A DNA stretch of 64,000 nt from Girardinichthys multiradiatus (lineage: Eukaryota; Chordata; Actinopteri; Cyprinodontiformes; Goodeidae), in the NCBI RefSeq assembly GCF_021462225.1, contig NC_061794.1:17439784-17503783 (forward strand), written 5' to 3'. The position numbers were made by a program, and so were the translations under genes. This document shows positions 1 to 12,739 of the stretch, in pieces (the first letter of the stretch is position 1; each line of letters opens with the position of its first letter). Under the pieces are notes generated by a model, which worked only from the letters and a program-made list of their open reading frames with translations, was not told the origin of the DNA and made no database searches.

Positions 1-1297
1 ATATTTGTTGTTGCTTTTTCATGTTCTTATTTGTGCTTTTTACACACTGTCACTGCTGACCAGCTGTACCAACTACATGCTCCATATGGTACAAATCCGT
101 TGACATATTTAGATTTATTGTACATGAGCATGTGTTCACATGCACTTCAGCTAGTAAAAGAAAACACTCTTGTTAAAAGAACCTAAGCCTTCCATGATTT
201 ACGGTCTGTGTCTAAATCAATTATGTTTTCCAAATCCCCACATCGCTCGTCTTTTGCACTCTCAGTCATTCTCGTTTCTAACTTTACTGGGCCTCTCATT
301 ACACCTAAAAGACAGAGGTCAGAAGGTAAAGGGGAATGACAAGATGAGTTTTAAAAGAAAAGAGATTAGATGGGAAACAGAGAATCTAGCTGAGTAATAT
401 ATCACACTTGATACTGCAGAGGTAACAAAAAATATAACACCTGAATTTGGCAAAAGAGGAATTTAGAAACATTAAGAAATGTTAGAATTAAAACTCTGCA
501 AAACAAGAAGAGGAAATGCATTGTTTTAGTTGCAGGAAGTGTGATTTGTCTCCGGCTTTCCAAGAGAAATAATAGTAGTGCTGCTGTTGACCTAAAACTG
601 TCTGTTCATAGCTTTGCTGTGCTCTCAGACACGTTTGTTTTACTTTTAAAGATAATTACAACTCAACAAAGAAAAGTAAAAAAATGAGTAGACTCAATAC
701 TGAGACCTACTGAGCATGTTCCAGTCATTTTATCTTTTTTGAACAGTTGCATTTTATAACTATTGAGTCATACAAGATAGATTTACAAGTTTGGAGTTTA
801 GGTTTGTCTCAAAAGTAATGCAAAGGGATAGTTTTTTCTGTAAAGGTATCATCAGTAATAGTTTCTAAGACATAAGTCTTTTGTGACCAGTGTCACCATC
901 TAATCCTCAGAGAGATGAAAGGCTAAACTTTAGCATTTTGCAACAGGCTGTGTGTGATCACAAGATGGTACGTTTTGTAGGTAATTCTGGTGGACTCACT
1001 AGTGAGGCGGATTAGTGTAGTTGGCAGCCTCTGGCAACCATATTGTACATATTGTACTGCCTAGACTATATGCAGAGATGTTGTTAAGCCTGGAAAACAG
1101 CAACAACTACAAATGTCTTAATAACAGCTGTCAAACCCCAGTCCTTCAACTTTTAGATATGGCTCTGTTTCAACAAACCTGACTGAAATGATTCAGTCAT
1201 TAGTAAGATTTTAGGCCTTGACTAAATGCTGAGGAGGTATTTTCAGCCATCTGATTAAACTGTGTTAGACATTGGTTGCAGGTGTATAAAGTTTGGT
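1..1297. other. Non-coding stretch, nothing recognised
   Basis: AT-rich sequence with short open frames only (longest about 75 codons) and no family resemblance I can name. No host exon, RNA gene or clear repeat boundary is visible. Confidence 0.5.
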
Positions 1298-1450
1298 GTG
1301 GAGAATCTTAACTGGCCTGAACAGAGCCCTGACCTCAACCTTCTTGAACACCTTTGGGAAGAATTAGAGCTGAGGCTGCAATTGTAGTTTTCCCATCTAA
1401 CTATGAACACACTCCTAAACCTTGTGGAAGATGTTTACCGAATATTTGAA
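1298..1450 (+). mobile_element. Relic of a Tc1/mariner transposase gene (3' part)
   Basis: Translation from 1298 gives the end of a Tc1-like DDE domain: W-P-E-Q-S-P-D-L-N followed by L-L-E-H-L-W-E-E-L. This is the block that holds the third catalytic acidic residue (the E of LLEHLW). An in-frame TAG follows about 30 codons in. The next bases (about 1395-1450) still resemble the usual C-terminal 'N-x-L-L-N-L-V-E' stretch. No inverted repeats or upstream transposase are visible, so this is a short, dead fragment. It abuts a TA microsatellite. Confidence 0.75.
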
Positions 1451-1455
1451 GTTGC

Positions 1456-1481
1456 TATATATATATATATATATATATATA
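1456..1481. repeat. (TA)13 microsatellite
   Basis: An uninterrupted run of 13 TA dinucleotides immediately downstream of the Tc1 relic. Confidence 0.95.
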
Positions 1482-3563
1482 ATGTTTTTAGATTGTTTTA
1501 ACTAGATAAAATCATGTAAAATCGGGGTGCATCAAGTGATACACATGTTTATAAATTCACTGCAAATTGTCACCTTACAGATAAGTGAACTGTTACTGAT
1601 ACATTCTCAGAACCTCACAGCTAAAGGTCCAATTTATTGCTTTAACTATGGTATTTCTCACAATCAGATGGAAAAATGTATCTTTTTTATATAAATGAAG
1701 TTAAATTAATTGCATTAAACCATTTTCTGTCTTTTTATTGTGAAATACAACACTTAGACTTTGATGTTGAAATGCTTCTATACCTTGCCACAAGCTGATT
1801 TTTATCTTAACAAAAACCTGAACTGACAAGAAAATCCTAGTTTAATATACAGGCAGTCATTTTAAAAATTGTTATCTATAACACTGTTTTCTGGTGGTAA
1901 TAAAACTTGGCCAAAAAACAACTGGGACCCACATCTGGTGTAACTGTCCTTTTGAAGTCTTGAACTGATACAGAGTGCCTTTAAAGCCTTTATTTATGGG
2001 TTTAAGGCTCCATAAACACAAATGAAGGTGTAATAAGTGGTTTAAACAGAATGGGCTCCAGTGTTATATTTAATGACTGTGGTTGAACCTCCTTAACATG
2101 AATGTGCAGTTTAATGAGCAGCTTTAGCTGCGTAAACATAAATCTGCTTTTATCGAATGTTCTAATAATGTAAATATGGGTTTGTTTTCTCTTTGTCCAG
2201 AAGATTCCTATGATTCTGCCACTTCTGATGAAGCACAGACCACTCCTTTAATCCCCTTATAGCCTCCACCCACTAGTCTCAGCTTTATGTCTGTTTTTTT
2301 AATACAACTAACATAACTCACCACTCCACCCTGTAACATCTTCCTTTTGTAAATGAAGCTCCGTTAATGCCCCTCTGAAGTTTCAGTGATGAATTAAATG
2401 CCGCGGGGCTAAAAAAATGAAATAGTTTGCATAGTTTACAGCTACTTGCTCTCATTGAGGCACACAAATCAAAGGTGCCTGGAACCACAAAATACTCTCC
2501 ATATGCTCAACTTTCACTCACACCTGCTACAAATTATATATAGCCATGGAGACAAGCTGCTCATGAAGAAAATCTAACATGAAATCATCTTACATTTATC
2601 CTATTATTATATCATCATCAAAAAATAATGTAATTCTAAGATAGAGATGGGAATTTGTTGATGTATTGCTGTGAGATAAATTCAATGTGAATCAAAGTAA
2701 CAACAAATAAATGTTGAAGGAGCTCATTTAGCTTCATGCTGAAGTTGTATGGATTCACATTCAGGTTATTATTTGCATTTCACATCTAAGATTAAAACTA
2801 CCTTCAATGTTTGTGTAACAAACATAATAGCTAGTTATAAATAACAATCCATCACAGTTACAGTTATAATATGGGGATGAACTCATTCCTTGAGGACTGA
2901 AATGACCCGATTACAAAAATCCTGAAAGCAACATCTCTGGCCCAATGTTCTGCTTATTTCAGCATGCAGTTCAACTGTCACATGTTTCCCAATGGACACT
3001 CTGGCCTCTATTGAACAAAGTAGAAGCAAACATAAGCTTCTTTCGCAAAACATTTCCGACATAAACCCAGAAAGACAAGCCACCCCTGAGCTTCCCAAGG
3101 CTGTTAAATCACAAGTGGAGGCGGCGATATCCTACACAGCTGTGAGCTTTTTGAACAGCAGTACGACATGATAGAAGGTGTGGTAGACAAAGCATACGTC
3201 ATCACTACATCTCTTCCTCAACCCTTTAAACCAGCTTTTCACTTTAGGAGTCAGCTGATGCTGGTCTGTGAGGACCTCCCTTTGCGACTCAGTCGTAAGT
3301 CAGGCAGGTTGGCTTCTACTCCACTCACAGCATCACTCTTTACATAAACACAAAGAGCATATAGAGCCGATAAACCAGCACCTTAATCCAACATTCAAGT
3401 CTTTTGTGAAAAGAGTTCAACATGGAAAGACTCATGAATGAGAGAACACAGAGATGACAATAACAGGAGTTTATTAGCTGATGTTGTTATGATTTGGGGT
3501 TGTTTGGTTTTTGGTTTTTTCTTTATATGTTTTTCACAGTTAAGGTTTTGAATAGTTCTTCTG

Positions 3564-3564
<1 letters not shown>
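1482..3564. other. Non-coding stretch, nothing recognised
   Basis: AT-rich DNA without a convincing exon or named repeat. A 71-codon open frame on the minus strand near 2883-3098 has no recognisable motif and is not called a gene. Confidence 0.5.

Positions 3565-3603
<39 letters not shown>
3565..3603. repeat. (TTA)13 microsatellite
   Basis: Thirteen uninterrupted TTA units. It lies at the T-rich upstream edge of the LTR-like stretch that follows. Confidence 0.95.
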
Positions 3604-4188
3604 GATTTTGAATAATGTTTCTGTTTGGTTTCCTGGTCATGCTTTAGTTTTTGTATTCATGTTTTGTCAAGTTTGGTTTTTGGATCTGGTTATGCTTTAG
3701 TTTCATGTTTTTCTACTTTCTGTTAGTTTGTACTCATGAGTCTGTTTTGCACCAGCCACGTTTTGTTCTGTCTGTCATTATCTTTATTTGGTTCACCTGC
3801 TCCAAGCTAATCTGTCTCCTTACTCCACCTGGTTCACACTCCAAATAAACACACCTGTTCAATTATTCATCAAGGAAACATTTTCAATTCATGCTCATGT
3901 CCTGCTGTTCACGCCAAGCCTGTCTTGCCAGCCTGCCCATGTCAGTTTTGCCTGTATTTTTATTGTTTTGGTTTCTGCCTCCTAGTGAGTGAGTTTTTTT
4001 TGTTATTAAATCTTTTTCCACTTACCATCATGCTGCCTGCTAGTCTGCATTCTGGCTTCGTCCGTTGCTCAAGCCCTAACAGATGTTTGATTTATTTTGG
4101 CGCTCGGACCCCGGAGGAAGACATGGATGCTGATGATGACATGAGATTGAATAAACATCTTAGGGTTAGAGTTAGAGAAGTCTATTAA
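3604..4188 (+). mobile_element. LTR-like fragment with short leader block
   Basis: T-rich, CpG-poor DNA with pyrimidine-rich 'cctgcctg'-type segments and an 'attaaatcttttt' polyadenylation-like stretch near 4010. A sharp change follows at 4088-4110 into 'ttggcgctcggacccc', which looks like the primer-binding/leader side of a fish LTR element. At 4121-4183 an open stretch reads M-D-A-D-D-D-M-R-L-N-K-H-L-R. The same block recurs at 30132-30215 on the other strand. LTR identity is inferred from composition and layout; no matching second LTR or pol gene is present. Confidence 0.3.
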
Positions 4189-5954
4189 TAATTAATTGGC
4201 ACACTCTTGCAGTAAAACAAAATGAGTGTAGCATATAGTTTTAAGTATAGAGTTTTACCTTACTGTGTATTTGTTGGCAACTCCAGCAACCTGTGACAAT
4301 AAACAAAAGCCTTTAACTTGATGATACAGACATCTTGACATCTCATTTCAAACATTATCAAGGCCAAGCTGATGATGAGGGCTTTATTTGGAAAGAAAAT
4401 GTACTGGAAAAAGTTTCTGACATCTAGGTAATGAATACTGAATCAATTGTAGATTGTGACCTGGGATATACATGTGCATTAGAGTCTTCTTATAAAAGAG
4501 GACGCTCCTATGTGGATTAAAGTAGAAGCCTAAAGAATAAAAGCTTTGTGTCTGATTACCATTACTCTACTGGATACCTGGAGCCTTAAATAAACGCTAT
4601 CCTTCCTTTGGGCTTTTATGACTTTGTCTTTTCCTCACAAACCTTGTAAAAAAAATCAAATTTTTCTAGTATCTAAATGAGTCACTGAATGTAACTTTGT
4701 TGCTTCGTGTTGTGTAGTGTTAGTTTAATGTTTCTCAGTCAAACAGTGAAGAAACTAAAGTGAAGCTCACTGCAGACATTGTGGGATGGATGCCTGGAGG
4801 ATGAATCTTGTTACAAACTCTATTTCCCTCTGGATGCAACATTTATTATATACTGGCATTGATACACAGGTATTGATAAGCTAATGTTGAAATATATGTT
4901 AAACATTATCCTGCAGACAACCCATCATTCATCCTCTGCTCATCCCAGCAAGCAACACCTTATCTTTGGAGGGCTTTTGTGAACACCAGCAATGTTTTAA
5001 ATTATTTTGAAGAGTTTGTAGGAGTGGGCTGTTAGTGGTTAGAGTTAGTGGTTTATTTATTTTGAATTGGTGAGTTTGGTTAATAATGAAGAGATTTTCT
5101 TTTGTTGTTGTTGATCTATCATGCATCCACTCTAAAGTTACACCCAGCTCCTTCTCAGTGTAAAGCAGATAAGAGAAATAACATCTGGTAGATAAATCAC
5201 TGTTAAAATTGTACAACAGTGATTGTGGTTGCTTGAGGTCTTGTGAGGATGGATCGACATCATGCTGTGGCCTGGCCAGCCCTTGACAGGCCATGACAAC
5301 ACACACTTCATCAGCTACATGAAAATATATTTCAAAGCTATGGTGCATTTTTATTTGAATAACTTTCGGCAGTTTGTCTGAGATGCAGTATGTTACTCTG
5401 TTGACATTTTACAGGTGAAATATTGCGGACAGTTGCATTCTCTGTATCTGTCTGCATATATTTCAGTATCTGAGGTCGGCATTGGACACAAAGTACTACT
5501 CTGGTTCATTTGCAAATTTAACTGAGTCATTCAGATTTTCCTAAAACCTTTGAGGAAACCAAAATGCCACCTTTAAATTCCATTCATGGTGCATTCAGTG
5601 TATCTGTGGAGTCAGACATTTCTACACTCATGCTCTGTACTTTGATATCACACAATACTTCTCACCAATAATTACAGGGATTACTAAACTCAAGAAACAG
5701 ATGGGCCAATTAATATCCAGTTCAGTTCAGGTTGGCGTTATAAATTCCACTTATCCAAAGTGAGTAAATGTGATGTCAGTGCATCTGTTTTCTAACTTCT
5801 GAGGTTGCATCTTATCTGAGCTGTTAACTCATGAGAGGTGCTGCTCACCAATGGACAGATCAACAGTGCAACACACACCAAAAAAGGGAGAGACTTGAGA
5901 CAAACAATATGTGCCAATTTGAGACAATAGACAGCATGAAGGAGGCTAAAAGAT
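4189..5954. other. Non-coding stretch, nothing recognised
   Basis: AT-rich. The longest open frame (minus strand, 4929-5348, 139 codons) has no recognisable domain, biased composition or splice context, so I do not call it a gene. Confidence 0.45.
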
Positions 5955-6715
5955 CTCAAGAAGCAACACATCATGTCTAGATCTAAAGAAATACCAGTAC
6001 AGAAGACAAACAAAGTCATTGACATCTATCAGCCATTTTCAAAGCCTTTGAGACTCCATCAAATCACAGTGAGAGCCATCATCCACAAATTAAAAAGAGA
6101 AACATGGAACAGGGGTGAAGTCGACTGTCTACCAAAATTAATCAGAGAAAAGAACATTATACCAACAGTCAACTGTAGTAGTAGTTTCATGGTCTTTGTC
6201 TGCTTTATGTTTTTCTGGACTTGAAGAACTGGATGGAACCATGAATAATGCCCTCAAGCTAATAGTCCTGAAGGAGGATGTCCAGCCAACCATACGTGAC
6301 GTTAAGCTCAAGGTCACTTTTTATGCAGCAGGACAGCGATCCAATGCAAACTTTTAAATAGATAATGAAGTGACATAACCTGAAACTATCTGTCATGTCT
6401 GAAAACCCTCTAGTGTGGCTCAATTAACACAATTCTGCAAGAAGAGTGGGCTTTAATTCCTCCACAGTGATGGAAAAGACTCATTACCAGTTTTCAAAAA
6501 CGTTTGATGGCAGTTGTGGCTACCAAGAGGAAACAACCAGTTTATTAAGCAATTACTTTTTTACATCAAGCCAGGCTGTTTTGGATAGTTTTTTTTTCTT
6601 TAATAATTAAAATCAAAACTTGAAAACTGCATTTGTATTTACGCCTGTTATTTTTGTCTGGTATTGTTTGATCTGAAACATCTGAATGTGATTAACCTGT
6701 AAAAGGGCCAAACAT
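5955..6715 (+). mobile_element. Decayed Tc1-like transposon
   Basis: 5973-6125 translates as a Tc1-type helix-turn-helix N-terminus (M-S-R-S-K-E-I-P, then I-D-I-Y-Q-P-F-S-K-P, then T-V-R-A-I-I-H-K). Further along, around 6205-6560, the DNA matches the usual order of a fish Tc1 transposase: 'ctggatggaaccatgaa', then 'gcagcaggacagcgatcc' (second catalytic D region), then 'ctgcaagaagagtgggc' and 'caaccagttt' (C-terminus). The central DDE part is shortened and shifted. The tail ends near 6715 and is interrupted at 6755 by the LINE insertion. It encodes no working protein. Confidence 0.75.
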
Positions 6716-6754
6716 CTTATACAGTAAGCTATGTATAGTATTTAGATCTTTTTT

Positions 6755-6766
6755 AAATGATTAAAT
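6755..6766. repeat. Left target-site duplication of the LINE
   Basis: AAATGATTAAAT, identical to 10117-10128 on the far side of the element. Confidence 0.9.
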
Positions 6767-9700
6767 CCCCTCCTTGAACCGCCACCTTAATGTGGTGGAG
6801 GGGTTTGAGTACTCGAATGATCCTAGAGGCTATGTTGTCTGGGGCTTAAATGCCCCTGGTAGGGTCTCCCATGGCAAACAGGCTCTAGGTGATGGGTCAG
6901 ACAAAGAGCGGTTCAAGAACCCCTCATGACGACTATAAAATCGAGGCACGTGACGTCGCCCGGTACGGCGGAGCCGGGGTCCCACCCTGGAGCCAGGCCT
7001 GGGGTCGGGATTTGTCGGAGAGCGCCTGGTGGCTGGGTTGCTTCTCGCGGGACCCGGCCAGGCCAAGCCCGAACGAGAGACACGAGACCATCCCCCAGTG
7101 GGCCGACCACCTGCAGGGGGAACAGTGAGGGACTGATGCAAAGAGAATTGGGCGGCAGATGAAGGTGGAGACCTCAGCGGCCCGATCCCCGGATGTTTAG
7201 GCTGGCTCTAGGGACGTGGGATGTCACCTCGCTGGGGAGGAAGGAGCCTGAGCTTGTGCGGGAGGTCGAGAGATATCGACTAGAAATAGTTGGGCTCGCC
7301 TCCACGCACAGCGTGGGCTCTGGAACCCATCTCCTCTAGAGGGGCTGGACTCTCTTCTACTCTGGAGTGGCCCACGGGGAGAGGCGGCGGGCTGGGGTGG
7401 GTTTGCTTGTAGCCCCACAGCTCAGCCGTCTCGTGTTGGGGTTTACCCCAGTGGATGAGAGGGTCGCATCCCTGCGCCTTCGGGTTGGGGAGAGGTCTCT
7501 AACTATCATTTCAGCCTACGGGCCGAGTGGTAGTGCGGAATACCCGGCCTTCTTGGCATCCCTGTCAGGGGTGCTGGATAGTGTCCCTCCTGGGGACTCC
7601 ATTATTCTGCTGGGGGACTTCAACGCCCACGTAGGAAACGAGAGTGACACCTGGAGAGGTGGCCGCCCCGATCTGGCCGCCCAGATCTGAATCCGAGTGG
7701 TGTTTTGTTATTGGACTTCTGTGCTAGTCACGGATTGTCCATAATGAACACCATGTTCAAACATAAGGGTGTCCATCAGTGCTCTTGGCACCAGGACACC
7801 CTAGGCAGGAGGTCGATGATCGACTTTGTTGTCGTATCATCAGACCTTCGGCCGCATGTTTTGGACACTCGGGTGAAGAGAGGGGCTGAGCTGTCCACTG
7901 ATCACCACCTGGTGGTGAGTTGGGTCCGCTGGGGGAGGAGAAAGCCGGACAGACTTGGCAGGCCCAAGCGCATAGTGAGGGTCTGCTGGGAACGTCTGGC
8001 GGACCCCTTGGCAAGGGATGTATTCAACTCTCACCTCCGGGAGAGCTTTGACCAGATTCCGAGGGATGTTGGAGACATAGAGTCCAAGTGGACCATGTTC
8101 TCCGCACCTATTGTCGATGCTGCTGCCCGTAGCTGCGGCCGTAAGGTCTGCGGTGCCTGTCGCGGTGGCAATCCTCGAACCCGGTGGTGGACACCAGCAG
8201 TAGAAGGAGAAGCAAGCTGAAGAAGGAGTCCTATCGGCTGTGGTTGGCTTGTGGGACTCCTGAGGCGGCTGACGGGTACCGTGGGGCCAAGCGTGCCGCG
8301 GCCCGGGCGGTGGCAGAGGCAAAAACTCGGACCTGGGAGGAGTTCGGTGAGGCCATGGAGAAGGACTACCGGTTGGCCCCGAAGCGATTCTGGCAAACCG
8401 TCCGGCGCCTCAGGAGGGGAAGCAGTGCTTCGCCAACACTGTTTACAGTGGAGGTGGGGAGTTGCTGACCTCGACTGGGGACATTATCGGCCGGTGGAAG
8501 GAATACTTCGACGATCTCCTCAACCCTGCCATCACGCATTCCCTGGTGGAAACAGAGGCTGGGGACTCGGGGTTGGACTCTTTCATCACCCAGGCTGAAG
8601 TCACCGAGGTGGTTAAAAAGCTCCGCGGTGGCAGGGCTTCGGGGTTGGATGAGATCCGCCCTGAGTACCTCAAGTCTTTAGATGTTGTGGGGCTGTCATG
8701 GTTGACACGCCTTTTCAACATTGCGTGGCGGACGGGAACAGTGCCTTTGGATTGGCAGACTGGGGTGGTGGTCCCCCTACATAAGAAGGGTGACCGGAGG
8801 GTGTGTTCCAACTACAGGGGGATCACACTCCTCAGCCTCCCTGGTAAGGCCTACACCAGGGTATTGGAGAGGAGAGTCCGGCCGATAGTCGAACCCCGGC
8901 TTCAGGAGGAGCAGTGTGGTTTTCGTCCCGGCCGTGGAACACTGGACCAGCTCTATACCCTCTACAGGGTACTCAAGGGTTCATGGGAGTTTGCCCAACC
9001 GGTCCACATGTGTTTTGTGGACCTGGAGAAAGCATTCGACTGTGTCCCTCGTGATGCACTGTGGGGAGTGCTCCAGGAGTATGGAATCGGGGGCCCTTTA
9101 CTAGGGGCCATCCGATCGCTGTACAAGCGGAGCAGGAGTTTGGTACGCATTGCCGGCACTAAGTCAGACCTGTTCCTGGTGCATGTTGGACTCCGGCAGG
9201 GCTGCCCTTTGTCACCGGTCCTGTTCATAACTTTTATGGACAGGATTTCTAGGTGCAGCCAAGGGCCGGAGGGGGTCTGGTTTGGGGACCAGAGGATTTC
9301 GTCTCTTCTTTTTGCAGATGACGTGGTCCTGCAGGCCCCCTCTAGCCAAGACCTACAGCATGCACTGGGGCGGTTCGCAGCCGAGTGTGAAGCGGCTGGG
9401 ATGAGGCCATGGTTCTCGACCGGAAAAGGGTGGCTTGTCCTCTTCAGGTTGGAGGGGAGTTCCTGCCTCAAGTGGAGGAGTTTAAGTATCTCGGGGTCTT
9501 GTTCACGAGTGAGGGAAGAATGGAGCAGGAGATCGACAGACGGATTGGTGCGGCTGCCACAGTAATGGGGGCGCTGTGCCGGTCTGTTGTGGTGAAGAGA
9601 GAACTGAGCCGAAAAGCGAAGCTCTCGATTTACCGGTCGGTCTACGTTCCTACCCTCACCTATGGCCATGAACTTTGGGTCATGACCAAAAGAACGAGAT

Positions 9701-10116
9701 CCCGGATACAAGCAGCTGAAATGAGCTTCCTCCGTAGGGTGGCCGGGCACTCCCTTAGTGATAGGGTGAGGAGCTCGGCCATCCGGGTGGGGCTCAGAGT
9801 AGATCCGCTACTCCTCCACATCGAGAGGAGCCAGTTGAGGTGGCTCGGGCATCTATACCGGATGCCTCCTGGACGCCTTCCTCGGGAAGTGTTCCAGGCA
9901 CGTCCCACCGGGAAGAGGCCCAGGGGACAGCCCAGGACACGCTGGAGGGACTATGTCTCTCGGCTGGCCTGGGAATGCCTTGGGCTCCACCCGGAAGAGC
10001 TGGAGGAGGTGTTTGGGGAGAGGGACGTCTGGGCGTCTCTGCTGAGTCTGTCTGCTGCCCCCGCAACCCGGTCCCGGATGAAGCGGAAGACGACTAGTAC
10101 GAGTATAAGTACGAGT
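6767..10116 (+). mobile_element. Non-LTR retrotransposon, RTE-like, near full length
   Basis: A 3350-bp GC-rich block that stands out from the AT-rich surroundings. It starts with 'cccctccttgaaccgcc', the common 5' end of a widespread fish LINE. It encodes an apurinic endonuclease followed by a reverse transcriptase on the plus strand. It ends in a short simple tail of 'acgagtataagt' type instead of poly-A, as RTE-clade elements do. Perfect 12-bp target duplications flank it. The RTE clade is my recognition from the protein style and tail; the LINE nature itself is certain from the domains. Confidence 0.9.
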
Positions 10117-10122
10117 AAATGA
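7193..10122 (+). pseudogene. LINE endonuclease-reverse transcriptase, broken
   Basis: The open reading begins at ATG 7193. The endonuclease part has G-D-F-N-A-H-V-G near 7614 and S-T-D-H-H-L-V near 7895. The reverse transcriptase part has F-V-D-L-E-K-A-F-D near 9014, L-R-Q-G-C-P-L-S-P near 9192 and the catalytic F-A-D-D at 9311-9322. A C-terminal region with R-W-L-G-H-L-Y-R-M-P runs to a stop at 10122, a few bases into the target duplication. The frame breaks at an in-frame TAG (7337) and by frameshifts near 7680, 8210, 8420 and 9400, so no full protein can be made. In an intact copy this enzyme nicks target DNA and reverse-transcribes the element RNA in the nucleus. The light damage suggests a fairly young insertion. 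Confidence 0.9.
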
Positions 10123-10128
10123 TTAAAT
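10117..10128. repeat. Right target-site duplication of the LINE
   Basis: AAATGATTAAAT, identical to 6755-6766. Confidence 0.9.
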
Positions 10129-12707
10129 TAAAAAATTGTAACTCAAGTTTATAATTTGTGGGTTTTTCTGCTTGTCCTGAGGGAAGTTAAGAATAGGAGT
10201 AGAGGTGCTAGACACAATGCTGAAGAAGAAATTATTAGATTGAGGAATGTCAGTTTGTTTCAAATTAAAAATCTGACCATGACATAATATGAGCAGAAAC
10301 ACTTCATGAACTGTTTAATTAAAACCAATATTCAAATAATGTCACTAAAATACAACTTAAATGTAAGATGTCAAATCATAATGTATTATTTTTATATTAA
10401 TTTTACTCTTAAATGTCTTGGAAATAATCCCGTTTGAATTCAAATCTGCCTTTTTGGGCTAGTTTGACCCTTTCAGCTTTTAAGATCCCTACATCACCTC
10501 ATCTCCCATAACATCATCCATAAATAATCTGTAATCTATCTCTTTAACTTCCCAAAAATAAAAAGTAATGTAAAGAATTATGCGTTTTAAGGGTCTCTTC
10601 ATGATGACACTTTGCTTTGTTAATAACATCAAAATGGGAAATTAATATCTTGTGAGCTGAGACACTGACTTTCTAATGTACTGAATTATTTCCAGAAAAT
10701 AATATTTTCCAGAAAGTAAAAGAACTAAAAGAATAACTGAATTTGCTAACAGAGAAAACTTGATTATAAAGCATTTCCAGTACAGTCAGGTAAAATGGCT
10801 CAGAACCATTTCTGAGGCATAACAAATTCCATTCCTGACAACAAAACAAATACAAGCCTTGCCATAGGTCTGAAGCTTGTTGTTCATTTTAATGTGTGTG
10901 TGGAGATGCATACAGATGCATACATAACTTATTTTACACAGGAGAACAAGGACTCTTCCTTTATTTTTATTTTTCCCTTTTCATTATTTAACATGCAACT
11001 TGAATGTTTTTTTTTTCCATATTTTACTGTGCATCCCCCTACATTTAAATCATATTAGTTTCCCTGCACTAACACCCACTCAAACACAAACACACACACT
11101 AAAACCCCTCTACGACCCTTAGTCTACCTGCCTATTTCCATGTGGCGCCTTGTCCTAATCCTCAGTTTGACTTTACTAAGATGGCTCCCTGAAGCTGAAC
11201 TAAACACACACAAACAGTCTTTCATACACAAATACACACAGAGAGGGAGTGCAACACTCCCATCAGCAGCCCTGAAGGAAGTCTTCAAGAACTTTTTAAC
11301 TTCTGCTCAAACATGTAAATGTGAATAAATGAATAGTTTATTATCACAGAAAGGAATTAGTATTCACTGGTTGTTGATCAAATATTTATAACGTTAAGTA
11401 TTGTTTTAAAGAGATTTTAAAGATTATAGGAAACTCAGCACTGATACTGGTTTTTAGGAGTAAGGTAACCAACAGGACCAAAGCAAAGTTATAACAATTA
11501 CTGGACTGAGGATCGTATTTTATTTCAGCCAATAATTGTATCACTTTAATGCATCAGGGAATCTCTAGTGTTAACCATTACCTACAGATAGAGATGAATC
11601 AAGATAACTCTCTTCTGGTCAGGCAGGTGGCTGCCTGCATATGTGAATAAGCATAGCATTTTGTATAGCAGCAGGCTGTTTGGTGGAGAATATATTTATT
11701 TGAATTCCCTGATTATTATAAAAGATATCCAGGGGACACGTGTATAGACAGCACCAGTCAGGAGGAAGATGTGTTGTTTGGAGCTCTGCAGGCTGTAATT
11801 CTGTTCGTTATCCTTCTTGTCCATCCTGTTCTTTGTACTCACTTTTTTGTCTAAAACAATGTTGTGGTTGTTGAGTGGTGTTTAGTAGTGCATAATTTGT
11901 TATAGTTTGATGCCTTTATTTTGACTATTTAATAAAGTTACATGTATCACATACCTGTGCCTGCATAATAATATAAGGCGACAGTTATGTGTCCAGTGTA
12001 TACTCAGGTCTTAAAGTATGATTGTATACCCTTATTTTTTCTTTTGGTGCTTCAGTATGAATATTCAGCGGCATGACCTTTTGTCTGCAACTCCCTACTT
12101 GACCCCAGATCTCACCTCACATCACTGGTTTAAACCCATCGTAATTTCTGTTGCTCATAATGTCAGTAATGTCAGTATAGATTCTTTGTGATGTAATCTC
12201 TGTAGATCTGTTTTACAGCACTTTCGTCAGTATTGTCATTATTTTTTTGCCTGAAGTTTTTTGTGCAATAAGTAAGCAGGTTTTATAATTTAAAATGTTG
12301 TGCAGTGATGTTTTTAAAGCCATTTAACCAAGAAAACATCCTGTTACACTTAATAATAATATCTGCACACACGAGCCTACTCATCAGGGTCAACATAAGT
12401 TGCTAGAAAATAATCTTACCCCTTCTTTAACCTGATGAAATATTTGAGTAAAAGAGGGGATCAACAGGTACCAAAAGTCCCACAAGAAACAGAAGTCAAC
12501 TATAATTTAATGATCAAATTATATTTTATGTTAACAACAATACCAGCATGCTGTGGCTAACGAGGCAGATGCACTTTTGATGACCCTGAAAAGAGGCACA
12601 CCTGCACAAAATTACATACATGTGAATACCCTCATCCACACAGATGGTATTTAACACTCTGCTTTTCTTAATCATAAGTCAATGGATCGAGCTGGGTTTG
12701 GAGGCTG
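10129..12707. other. Non-coding stretch, nothing recognised
   Basis: AT-rich with poly-T and CA-rich patches. No open frame exceeds about 62 codons. I see no exon or named repeat. Confidence 0.5.
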
Positions 12708-12739
12708 CACACACACACACAGACACACACACACACACA
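12708..12739. repeat. (CA)n microsatellite, one interruption
   Basis: CA dinucleotides with a single AGA interruption at about 12720. Confidence 0.95.

Noticed and set aside
3651..4188. Overlapping plus-strand open frames with hydrophobic segments
   Set aside because: The hydrophobicity comes from T-rich LTR-like DNA; the frames overlap each other and have no conserved motif beyond the small shared block.
4929..5348. 139-codon minus-strand open frame
   Set aside because: No recognisable domain, no repeat family match, no splice evidence; plausible by chance in this length of DNA.
6830..7162. Pro/Arg-rich open frames on both strands at the LINE 5' end
   Set aside because: They lie in the GC-rich 5' untranslated region of the LINE; composition alone keeps the frames open.
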